Source: Mycolicibacterium bacteremicum
GTDB taxonomy: Bacteria > Actinomycetota > Actinomycetes > Mycobacteriales > Mycobacteriaceae
Assembly: GCF_002086115.1 (NCBI RefSeq)
Contig: NZ_MVHJ01000011.1
Span: forward strand, 62,001 to 126,000
DNA: 64,000 nt
Direction: 5' to 3'
Shown: one piece after another, positions 57,834 through 64,000 of the stretch
How the letters are laid out: the number at the start of each line of letters is the position of its first letter
Numbering within the stretch: position 1 is the stretch's first letter
Made by a program: the position numbers and the translations under genes
Notes under the pieces: generated by a model
The model's input: the letters and a program-made list of their open reading frames with translations, nothing else
Told to the model about the DNA's origin: nothing
Databases searched by the model: none

Positions 57834-59251
57834 ACAGCCACCTCGACGATCCGCGGCAGCGCAACGCGGAATCGGCAGCCCTGTCCGGGCGCGGTGTCCA
57901 CCGAGACGGTGCCGCCATGCGCCAGGACCAGGGAGTCGACGATCGACAGGCCCAGCCCGGACCCGCCGCTGGCCCGGGTTCGGGACGAGTCGGCGCGATA
58001 GAAACGTTCGAAGACCCGTTGTGCGTCTTCGGGATTCATGCCGGGACCCTCGTCACAGACCTCGATCACCGCATCGTCACCGTCGGTGCCGACGCGCACC
58101 GTGACGCGCGCCGCCTCCGGGGTGTGTTGCAACGCGTTGGCCATCAGATTGCTCAGCACCTGCCGTAGCCGGGCCTCGTCGCCGAGGACCTCCGGGGTGC
58201 CGGGGCCGTCGAACACCTGCATGCCGATGGGGCGTGCAGGCGCCACGGTCTGTGCATCGTGCACCGCATCGCTGGCCAGCGCCAGCAGGTCGACCCGGCG
58301 CTGGTCCAGCGGGCGTTGTTCGTCGAGGCGGGCCAGCAGCAGCAGATCCTCGACCAGCAGGCCCATCCGGCCTGCCTCACTCTCGATGCGGCCCATCAGC
58401 ATCTCGGTGTCCCGGGCCGCGCCCTGGCGGTACAACTCGGCATAACCGCGGATGGTGGTCAGCGGGGTGCGCAGGTCGTGGCTGGCGTCGGCGATGAAGC
58501 GGCGCATGCGTTCCTCGGACTGCTGGGCCAGTTCTGCCGATTGCGCCGAGGATGCCATGGCCCGCTGGATCTGGGCGAGCATGCCGTTGAGCGCCAGCGA
58601 GAGCCTGCCCACCTCGGTACGCGGGTCCCGTTGCGGAACACGGCGATCCAGCTCGCCGTCGGCGATCGCGGCGGCCGTCTCCTCCACCTCGGCCAGCGGA
58701 CGCAGGCTACGGTGCACCACCGCGTAGCCGACGACGCCGAGCACCAGCAGTACCGCGGCGCCGATCCCGACCTGCGACCAGATCAGGGCGCGCACGCTGG
58801 AGTCGACATCGGTGAGGTCGATCGCGACGGTGGTCAGTTCCCCGTCGGGGCCGGCGACCGTCACCGCCCGCCACTGCACATCGGATCCGTCGACCGAACC
58901 GACCGTCACCGGGTCGGGGCCGACATCGTTGTTCGCCGGCAGCACCGGCTCGGCCGAACTGTCGTTGACGGCCAGTTGAATCCGGCCGTCGGCGTCGGTG
59001 CCGCGGACGTAGAAGTTCGTCGGCGGGTGCGCCGGGTTGGGATCCTGCAGCGGCGCGGCGAAGGCCATCGGGGCGCGCGCCCATCCGCCGGAGGCCTCCA
59101 GCAGGGTGTCGTCGACCCGCTCGATCTCGGTGTGCCGCATGATCGAGGTGACCGCAATGCCGGAGGCGAGCAACCCGATCGCCACCAGCACCAGGGTGGC
59201 CGCCACCAGCCCGACGCGCAGCGGGACGCCCCGCCGGTATCTGTCGATCAT
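57821..59251 (-). CDS. phoR: PhoR sensor histidine kinase
   Basis: A 476-aa membrane sensor: helix near residues 13-33, extracytoplasmic domain ~35-155, second helix ~158-180, HAMP, then dimerisation/phosphorylation box [21 protein letters not shown]. The ATP-binding domain has N box [12 protein letters not shown]1 DEGPGM and G2 SGLGLSI. It phosphorylates PhoP; in M. tuberculosis the pair controls acid response, lipid synthesis and virulence. It follows phoP by 14 bp. Confidence 0.94.
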   Translation of the reverse strand: MIDRYRRGVPLRVGLVAATLVLVAIGLLASGIAVTSIMRHTEIERVDDTLLEASGGWARAPMAFAAPLQDPNPAHPPTNFYVRGTDADGRIQLAVNDSSAEPVLPANNDVGPDPVTVGSVDGSDVQWRAVTVAGPDGELTTVAIDLTDVDSSVRALIWSQVGIGAAVLLVLGVVGYAVVHRSLRPLAEVEETAAAIADGELDRRVPQRDPRTEVGRLSLALNGMLAQIQRAMASSAQSAELAQQSEERMRRFIADASHDLRTPLTTIRGYAELYRQGAARDTEMLMGRIESEAGRMGLLVEDLLLLARLDEQRPLDQRRVDLLALASDAVHDAQTVAPARPIGMQVFDGPGTPEVLGDEARLRQVLSNLMANALQHTPEAARVTVRVGTDGDDAVIEVCDEGPGMNPEDAQRVFERFYRADSSRTRASGGSGLGLSIVDSLVLAHGGTVSVDTAPGQGCRFRVALPRIVEVAVQPS

Positions 59252-59265
59252 CGATGCCCGGTGGT

Positions 59266-60003
59266 CTACCGCGGTTCGCGCAACACGTAGCCGACTCCGC
59301 GCAGCGTGTGCAGCAGGCGCTTGTCACCGGTGTCGATCTTGCGGCGCAGATAGGACACGTACGACTCGACGACGTTGACATCACCGCCGAAGTCGTAACG
59401 CCACACGTGGTCGAGGATCTTCGGCTTGGACAGCACCGTGCCCGCGTTGATGATGAAGTAGCGCAGCAGGGTGAACTCGGTCGGCGACAGCGAGACGGGC
59501 TCGCCGGCCTTCCACACCTCGTGGGTCTCCTCGTCGAGTTCGATGTCGGCGAAGCTGAGCCGGGCGTTCTTGGGCTCCTCCACGCCGCGGCCGACGCGGC
59601 GCAGGATGACGCGCAGGCGGGCGACCACCTCTTCGAGGCTGAACGGCTTGGTGACATAGTCGTCGCCGCCGAGGGTCAGCCCGGTGATCTTGTCCTGCAG
59701 GTTGTCACGCGCGGTGAGGAACAGCGCGGGGGCGTCGATCCCGTCGGCGCGCAGCCGGCGCAGCACGCCGAAGCCGTCCATGCCGGGCATCATCACGTCC
59801 AGGATGACCGCGTCCGGGCGGATCTCGCGGGCCTTGGCCAGCGCGTCCGGGCCGCTGGAGGCGGTGTGCACCTCGAAGCCCTGGAACTTCAGGCTCACCG
59901 AGAGGAGCTCGACGATGTTGGTCTCATCGTCGACGACGAGCACCCGGGCCTCGGGGATCGTGTCGCGGGATTCGGAGATCGCTGCCATTGCCATGAAGTT
60001 CAC
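59266..60003 (-). CDS. phoP: PhoP response regulator
   Basis: A receiver domain plus OmpR-type winged helix (245 aa). Acidic pocket VVDDE, phosphoacceptor Asp in VILDVMMPGMDG, switch Lys in VTKPFS; DNA-binding domain ends VSYLRRKIDTGDKRLLHTLRGVGYVLREPR. The GTG at 60003 has AGGGAG six bases upstream; the ATG at 59994 (MAMAAISES) is the alternative. A PhoP-like direct repeat lies 36 bp upstream, suggesting autoregulation. Confidence 0.95.
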   Translation of the reverse strand: MNFMAMAAISESRDTIPEARVLVVDDETNIVELLSVSLKFQGFEVHTASSGPDALAKAREIRPDAVILDVMMPGMDGFGVLRRLRADGIDAPALFLTARDNLQDKITGLTLGGDDYVTKPFSLEEVVARLRVILRRVGRGVEEPKNARLSFADIELDEETHEVWKAGEPVSLSPTEFTLLRYFIINAGTVLSKPKILDHVWRYDFGGDVNVVESYVSYLRRKIDTGDKRLLHTLRGVGYVLREPR

Positions 60004-60038
60004 AGTGCTCTCCCTGGTTGAAGCGAAGCTGCAAGCCG

Positions 60039-60056
60039 GCTGTGAAGTCTCTGAGA
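60039..60056 (-). promoter_or_regulatory. phoP: Candidate PhoP box upstream of phoP
   Basis: On the minus strand the bases read TCTCAGA-GACT-TCACAGC: two 7-mers with a 4-bp gap. The second equals the M. tuberculosis PhoP repeat TCACAGC; the first matches it partially. Another TCACAGT lies at 60000-60006 on the plus strand. Confidence 0.5.
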
Positions 60057-60102
60057 ATGCATTCGGGGCAGGGCCCGCCGACGGCCGCCCTAGACTGGCG
60101 AC

Positions 60103-61134
60103 ATGAACCTCGGCAACACCATCGTGCAGGTTGCCACGGCCCCGGTGCGGGTCGGGCTCGCCGTTGCCGACCTGGGCCTCAACATCGCAGGTGGCACGCT
60201 CAAGGCGGTGCAGCGCTCGCTGAATGAGGTCAGCCCGTCCGCCGGCACCACCGGCTTTGCCGCAATGCTCGGCATCGATGACGCGGTCGACCGCGCCAAC
60301 CGGCTGGCCCGGCTGATGGACGACGACGCGCCGCTGGGTCGCGCGCTGGCCCCGGAGGGTCCGCTCAACCAACTACTGCGCCCGGGCGGGCTGGTCGACC
60401 AATTGACCGCGCCCGGCGGTCTGCTGGACCGGCTCAACAACCAGAACGGGCCGGTGGCCCGCGCGCTGGCCGAGAACGGGCTGATCGACCAGGTCACCGC
60501 CGAGGGCGGACTGGTCGATCGGCTGACGGCCGAGGGTGGTGTGGTGTCGCGGGTGATCGCCCCCGGCGGCCTGGCCGACCGGTTGCTCGCCGAGGAGGGT
60601 TTGGTCGAGCGGGCGCTGCGCGAGGACGGGGTCGCCGAACAACTGCTCTCCCAGAACGGCCCGGTCGGACGGGCACTGGCCAAGGGCGGCCTGGTCGACC
60701 AGATCACCGCCGAGGGCGGCCTCATCGACCGCCTCACCACCGACAGCGGCGCGCTGTCGCGGGTCATCGCCCCCGGCGGACTCGCCGACCAGTTGCTCGC
60801 CGACGACGGCCTGATCGAACGCATCCTGCGCGAGGACGGCGTCGCGGACACCCTGCTGTCCGAGGGCGGGCTGCTCGACACCCTGACCGACCCGGACGGT
60901 CCGCTGCTCAAGCTCGCCGACGTCGCCGACACCCTCAACCGGTTGGCCCCCGGCCTGGAGGCACTGGCTCCGACCATCGATGCGCTGCACGAGGCCGTCA
61001 TCACGCTCTCGCAGGTGGTCAACCCGCTGTCGAACATCGCCGGACGTATCCCGCTGGGCCGTCAGCGCAGCCGGCGCACCAGCAACATGCCGCGCGCCGT
61101 GGTCTCCGAACGAGTCATCGACGAGGAAGGCTAA
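60103..61134 (+). CDS. Decapeptide-repeat protein (20 tandem 10-residue units)
   Basis: A 343-aa soluble protein built almost wholly from about twenty ungapped 10-residue repeats, residues ~76-275, with pattern G-[LVP]-x-[DE/S]-[RQ]-[LVI]-x-A-x-[GDN], for example GLVDRLTAEG, GLADRLLAEE, GVVSRVIAPG. A seven-unit block (residues 116-185, 60448-60657) is repeated as 186-255 (60658-60867) with about 50 of 70 residues identical. The N-terminus is an amphipathic NTIVQVATAPVRVGLAVADLG segment and the C-terminus is basic. Similar to Rv0756c in position. TAGACT six bases before ATG predicts a leaderless transcript. The function is unknown. Confidence 0.8.
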   Translation: MNLGNTIVQVATAPVRVGLAVADLGLNIAGGTLKAVQRSLNEVSPSAGTTGFAAMLGIDDAVDRANRLARLMDDDAPLGRALAPEGPLNQLLRPGGLVDQLTAPGGLLDRLNNQNGPVARALAENGLIDQVTAEGGLVDRLTAEGGVVSRVIAPGGLADRLLAEEGLVERALREDGVAEQLLSQNGPVGRALAKGGLVDQITAEGGLIDRLTTDSGALSRVIAPGGLADQLLADDGLIERILREDGVADTLLSEGGLLDTLTDPDGPLLKLADVADTLNRLAPGLEALAPTIDALHEAVITLSQVVNPLSNIAGRIPLGRQRSRRTSNMPRAVVSERVIDEEG

Positions 61135-61153
61135 GCTGTCCGGCGTAGTACCC

Positions 61154-61225
61154 GCCTCCGTAGCTCAGTGGTAGAGCTTCCGCCTTGTAAGCGGACGGCC
61201 GTCGGTTCAATCCCGACCGGGGGCT
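61154..61225 (+). tRNA. tRNA-Thr (anticodon TGT)
   Basis: A full cloverleaf can be drawn: acceptor GCCTCCG/CGGGGGC (one G-T pair), D arm GCTC/GAGC, anticodon stem TCCGC/GCGGA with loop CTTGTAA (anticodon TGT, reading ACA), 5-base variable region, T arm GTCGG/CCGAC with loop TTCAATC, and discriminator T. Length 72; CCA is not encoded. Confidence 0.95.
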
Positions 61226-61273
61226 CAAATTTGCCCGGGACGGCTTGTCGGACCCGGAACGTAGCGTGCGGCC

Positions 61274-61678
61274 ATGAGACGGTGTCAGGGCTGCGGAGCT
61301 GAACTCACGCGACGCAGCCAGAAGGTGTTCTGTAGCAATTCGTGTCAGATTGCGTTCCGACGCACGACGCGGACGAAGGTGTGGCTGGAATCGGGCCAGG
61401 GCCGAGCGGGCTCTCTGCAGGGTCACTACATCCGCTCGTACATCGCCGCCGAGCAATCCGGTTGCTGCGCCCTCTGCGGCGGCGCCGGCAGCTGGCAGGG
61501 CCTTCCGCTGACCCTCGTCCTCGACCACATCGACGGCAATTCCGACAACAACCGCCGCGAGAACCTCCGCCTGGTCTGCCCGAACTGCGACTCGCAGCTG
61601 CCGACCTACAAGAGCCGCAACCGCGGCAACGGCCGCAGCTTCCGACGACAGCGCTACGCCGACGGCAAGTCCTACTAG
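61274..61678 (+). CDS. HNH endonuclease with zinc-ribbon head
   Basis: A 134-aa protein. Residues 4-24 hold a zinc-binding pattern (CQGCG ... FCSNSC); the HNH domain (residues ~65-110) begins CALCG and continues LVLDHIDGNSDNNRRENLRLVCPNCDSQ with the metal-binding His and Asn. TAGCGT six bases before the ATG predicts a leaderless message, so it is likely expressed. It sits 48 bp after a tRNA, a common insertion site, but no integrase is seen. Possibly a homing-type or host-adapted nuclease. Confidence 0.85.
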   Translation: MRRCQGCGAELTRRSQKVFCSNSCQIAFRRTTRTKVWLESGQGRAGSLQGHYIRSYIAAEQSGCCALCGGAGSWQGLPLTLVLDHIDGNSDNNRRENLRLVCPNCDSQLPTYKSRNRGNGRSFRRQRYADGKSY

Positions 61679-61834
61679 CTACGTCTCGTCGGCGATCTGG
61701 TGGCGGCTCTCGTGCAGACCGGGTCCGTCCGGATCTTCGTGTCGGCGGTCGAGCTGGTCCTGGACCGCGCGCTGCTCCTCGGTCGCCTTGGTGGCGTCCG
61801 CGGGGTGTGCGGGCGGGTCGTTGCGCTGTTCCAT
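61679..61834 (-). CDS. Small hydrophilic protein (51 aa)
   Basis: A 51-residue very charged peptide (starts MEQRNDPPAHPADATKATEEQ, ends RHQIADET), probably disordered or a single helix. It lies between convergent HNH and the GntR gene, 29 bp downstream of the latter on the same strand, and may be cotranscribed with it. No ribosome-binding site stands out. Coding is supported only by codon usage and clean boundaries. Confidence 0.5.
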   Translation of the reverse strand: MEQRNDPPAHPADATKATEEQRAVQDQLDRRHEDPDGPGLHESRHQIADET

Positions 61835-61863
61835 GCCTGCGGGTTCTCCGCACGGGCCGGAAA

Positions 61864-62595
61864 CTAAACGCTGTCCTCCATGACGATGGTGAACGTCATG
61901 CGGTCGCCGCGGTAGAGCGAGCGCCGTTGTTCGATGGGCACGCCGCGCTGGTCGTAGGACACCCGGTTGAGCAGGAACATCGGGGTGCGGGCGTCCACCG
62001 TCAGTAGCGCCGACTCCCGCGCATCGGGAAGCGCGGCGTCGATGGTGTCCACGGTCTTGGCGAATACCACTCCCCTGCTGCGGATCTCGGCGTACAGGGA
62101 GGTCCGGTAGTCGAAGTGCTGGACCAATCCGGGGAAGCGGTACGCCGGTAGCCGGCTGGTCTCCAGCCCGACCCGCACGCCGTCGGTGGTGAAGACACGC
62201 TCCAGCTGCAGCACCTCGGCGCCGACATCGATGCGCAGCACCTCGGCCAGCGTCTCGTCGGCCGCCAGGGTGGTCCAGCCCACCAGGAACCGGTCGACGG
62301 CATGCCCCTCCTCGCGGGCCGCCTCGGTATAGGAGCCCATCCCCAGGGGCTGCAGCAGCTTGGGCGCAGCCACCACGGTGGTGCGGCCGCGGCGTTCGAC
62401 CCGGCCGGCGAGCAGCAGTTCACGGACCGCCTGACGCACGGTCTCGCGGGCCACGTCGAACAACTCGGCGATCTCGCGCTCGGCCGGGAATGGGTCACCG
62501 ACCTGCATGTCGTCGAGCATCCGATCCAGCTTCTCGCGGATGACCTGGTGTTTGAGAACCCGCGGACGGGCATTGCCAATCACCTGCCTGACCAT
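61864..62595 (-). CDS. phnF: GntR/HutC-family regulator, PhnF-like
   Basis: This 243-aa repressor has an N-terminal winged helix (FPAEREIAELFDVARETVRQAVRELLLAGRVERRGR) and a UTRA ligand domain (residues ~85-240). Size, neighbours and the TGGTATAGACCA operators match PhnF of M. smegmatis, which represses the phnDCE phosphate/phosphonate transporter. The ATG at 62595 is used because upstream frame positions lie within operators. Operators at 62605-62628 would block its own promoter. Confidence 0.85.
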   Translation of the reverse strand: MVRQVIGNARPRVLKHQVIREKLDRMLDDMQVGDPFPAEREIAELFDVARETVRQAVRELLLAGRVERRGRTTVVAAPKLLQPLGMGSYTEAAREEGHAVDRFLVGWTTLAADETLAEVLRIDVGAEVLQLERVFTTDGVRVGLETSRLPAYRFPGLVQHFDYRTSLYAEIRSRGVVFAKTVDTIDAALPDARESALLTVDARTPMFLLNRVSYDQRGVPIEQRRSLYRGDRMTFTIVMEDSV

Positions 62596-62604
62596 AGCAA
62601 ACGC

Positions 62605-62628
62605 TGGCATAGACCATGGTCTAGACCA
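62605..62628. promoter_or_regulatory. Two adjoining PhnF operators near the phnF start
   Basis: TGGCATAGACCA (62605-62616) and TGGTCTAGACCA (62617-62628) abut head to tail. Each matches the PhnF consensus TGGTATAGACCA with one change, 10 bp upstream of the phnF ATG. Suggests cooperative binding and autorepression. Confidence 0.75.
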
Positions 62629-62674
62629 ATTACTCGATACCTGTTCACCGACCGTTCGCCTTCGATACACGCCT

Positions 62675-62697
62675 TGGTATAGACCAAGTGTCAGGGT
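62675..62697 (+). promoter_or_regulatory. PhnF operator and -10 of the phosphonatase-like gene
   Basis: The exact consensus TGGTATAGACCA (62675-62686), extended to TTGGTATAGACCAA, lies just upstream of CAGGGT (62692-62697), a degenerate -10 six bases before the ATG at 62704. Repressor bound here would exclude RNA polymerase. Confidence 0.75.
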
Positions 62698-62703
62698 GTC
62701 CGC

Positions 62704-63381
62704 ATGCCACCGATCGAACTGACTGTCCTGGACATGGCGGGCACCACCGTTGCCGACGACGGCCTGGTGCTGCACGCCTTCGACGCCGCGGCCACCGCCG
62801 TCGGTGTTCCGGCATCTGGTGCGGAGCGCGAGGCCGCCCGCACCTACGTCCGCGACACCATGGGCCAGTCCAAGATCGAGGTGTTCCGGCACCTGTTCGG
62901 CGCCGAGGACCGCGCCCAGCAGGCGAACGCCACCTTCGAACAGACCTACAACGCCCACATCGACCGCGGCGTCACCGCCATCCCCGGTGCCGAGGAAGCC
63001 ATTGCCAAGCTCCGCGCCGCCGGCGTGCGGGTCGCGCTCACGACCGGCTTCAGCCCGGCCACCCAGCAGGCCATCATCGACGCGCTCGGCTGGCACGACC
63101 TGGCCGACGTGGTGCTGGCACCCGGCGCCGGCGGCCGCGGCCGCCCCTACCCCGACCTGGTGCTGAACAGCCTGTTGCGCACCGGAATCGACGATGTCGC
63201 CAAGGTCGCCGTGCTCGGCGACACCTCCAGCGACATCACCTCCGGCCTGCGGGCCGGAGCCTCGCTGGTCGCAGGCACCCTGACCGGCGCGCACGATGCC
63301 GCCACCCTGAACGCCGCCGGAGCCACCCACGTAGTGGCCACCGTCGCCGACTTCGCCCACCTCGTCCTCTCCCACCGCTGA
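62704..63381 (+). CDS. Phosphonatase-like HAD hydrolase (PhnX-related)
   Basis: A 225-aa HAD enzyme: nucleophile motif LDMAGTT (Asp10), helical cap residues ~20-95, motif II Thr in LTTGFS, and acidic motif GDTSSDI. GRGRPYPDL matches the 'phosphonatase-like' subgroup found near phn genes. It may cleave phosphonoacetaldehyde or dephosphorylate a related compound; the catalytic Lys of true PhnX is not evident. It is followed after 13 bp by the PhnD-type binding protein and is under PhnF control. Confidence 0.82.
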   Translation: MPPIELTVLDMAGTTVADDGLVLHAFDAAATAVGVPASGAEREAARTYVRDTMGQSKIEVFRHLFGAEDRAQQANATFEQTYNAHIDRGVTAIPGAEEAIAKLRAAGVRVALTTGFSPATQQAIIDALGWHDLADVVLAPGAGGRGRPYPDLVLNSLLRTGIDDVAKVAVLGDTSSDITSGLRAGASLVAGTLTGAHDAATLNAAGATHVVATVADFAHLVLSHR

Positions 63382-63394
63382 AAGGCCCACCCGC

Positions 63395-64000
63395 ATGATC
63401 ATTCGCACTCTCACCGTGGCCGCCGTCGCCACGCTCGCCCTGGCCGGTTGTTCCAGCAGCGACCCCGGTTCCACAGCTCCCAACGCCCAGGGCTTCCCCG
63501 AAACGCTGACACTGGCCGCCATTCCGGCCGAGAACTCCTCGGACCTCAAGGCCAGCTACGACCCGTTGATCAAGATGCTGGAGCGCGAGACCGGCTCCAA
63601 GGTCGAATTCGTCCAGGCCTCCGACTATGCCGGTGTCGTCGAGGGCATGATCGCCGACAACGTCGACCTCGCCTTCTTCGGCCCGTTCGCGTACGTGGTG
63701 GCAAAGGTCAACGGCGCCAAGATCACTCCGCTGGGCGCCGTGATCGGCGACGAGGGTGAGAAGCCGGGCTATCAGTCCTACGGCCTGGCCCGCTCCGACG
63801 CCGACGCCATCAACGGCCTCCCCGACTTCGCCGGCAAGAAGGTCTGCTTCGTCGATCCGGGTTCGACATCGGGTTACCTGTACCCGACCGCCGGCCTGAT
63901 CGAAGAGGGCGTCATCAAGTCCGGTTCCGAGGCCGACGTGTCGGCCGCCATGTCACCGGTCTTCGCCGGCGGTCACGATTCCTCGGCACTGTCCATCGCC
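63395..64000 (+). CDS. phnD: PhnD-type phosphate/phosphonate-binding lipoprotein (partial)
   Basis: The first 202 residues are visible; the gene runs off the window. Lipobox LALAGC (Cys ~18) anchors it outside the membrane. The fold start TLTLAAIPAENSSDLKASYDPLIKMLERETG and DLAFFGPFAYVVAK are typical of PhnD family binding proteins for phosphonates, phosphite or phosphate. Expected next genes are the ATPase and permease (phnC, phnE). Confidence 0.9.
   Translation, partial: MIIRTLTVAAVATLALAGCSSSDPGSTAPNAQGFPETLTLAAIPAENSSDLKASYDPLIKMLERETGSKVEFVQASDYAGVVEGMIADNVDLAFFGPFAYVVAKVNGAKITPLGAVIGDEGEKPGYQSYGLARSDADAINGLPDFAGKKVCFVDPGSTSGYLYPTAGLIEEGVIKSGSEADVSAAMSPVFAGGHDSSALSIA

Noticed and set aside
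61226..61864. Integrated prophage or genomic island at tRNA-Thr
   Set aside because: No integrase, attachment-site duplication or phage genes are visible; only one HNH gene is present.

Overview
The window is GC-rich actinobacterial chromosome and almost certainly mycobacterial, most likely a Mycolicibacterium-type rapid grower. The evidence is gene order: the dispersed purine genes (purM, purF, purL, purQ/purS, purC, purB, purD) interleaved with ygfZ, nitrobindin, pepC, DyP-encapsulin, ptrB, cyp126, cyp123, cyp51 and phoPR follows the M. tuberculosis Rv0815-Rv0757 block, here read in the opposite direction. Many genes start directly at the predicted transcription start (leaderless), which is typical of mycobacteria.

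Layout. 1-2.7 kb: a cysteine-responsive sulfurtransferase operon headed by a polycysteine leader peptide (DUF4395, cysA, sseC), then a tiny membrane protein coupled to a nitrobindin. 2.9-10.2 kb: ADC lyase and YgfZ divergent from one 32-bp promoter, DUF3073, purM, a secreted cupin, purF, a DoxX-like membrane protein and an SCP-2-like protein. 10.2-11.9 kb: a lone Mce protein and a PPOX/F420-type oxidoreductase behind a SoxR-like promoter. 11.9-19.7 kb: alpha/beta hydrolase, purL, antiporter, VOC protein, a conserved hypothetical and an M18 aminopeptidase. 19.8-21.6 kb: DyP peroxidase and encapsulin, a nanocompartment with its cargo. 21.6-22.1 kb: two palindromic repeats facing each other around a possible gene remnant. 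22.1-30.3 kb: purQ, purS, an MBL hydrolase, PAP2, FAD dehydrogenase, DUF2334, glutathione peroxidase, oligopeptidase B and purC. 30.4-34.5 kb: a membrane protein, a FecCD/FecE-type iron-siderophore uptake set and a DUF1707 protein. 34.5-41.4 kb: cyp126, purB, an APC permease, TetR, a Tat-type esterase and purD. 41.5-43.4 kb: a CYP125-like P450 and a TetR with a nearby operator.

43.4-55.7 kb is a catabolic-looking island built around a TetR gene at 48.4 kb. Leftward runs a coupled operon ALDH - SDR - hydroxyisobutyrate-type dehydrogenase - CMD protein - unknown 408-aa protein. Rightward run CYP123 - SDR - CYP51 - ferredoxin - NTF2-like - nicotinoprotein-type ADH - KSI-like protein - SDR. Two near-identical palindromes flank the TetR promoter, so one repressor probably controls both arms. 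Together they look like an oxidation pathway for a lipophilic (sterol- or terpene-like) substrate; that substrate is inference.

55.7-64 kb: an acyl-CoA synthetase, a HIT protein, the PhoPR two-component system, a striking protein made of twenty tandem decapeptides, tRNA-Thr(TGT), an HNH endonuclease, a 51-aa protein, and a PhnF-type GntR regulator divergent from a phosphonatase-like HAD gene and a PhnD-type binding protein cut by the window end. Three PhnF-like operators lie between them.
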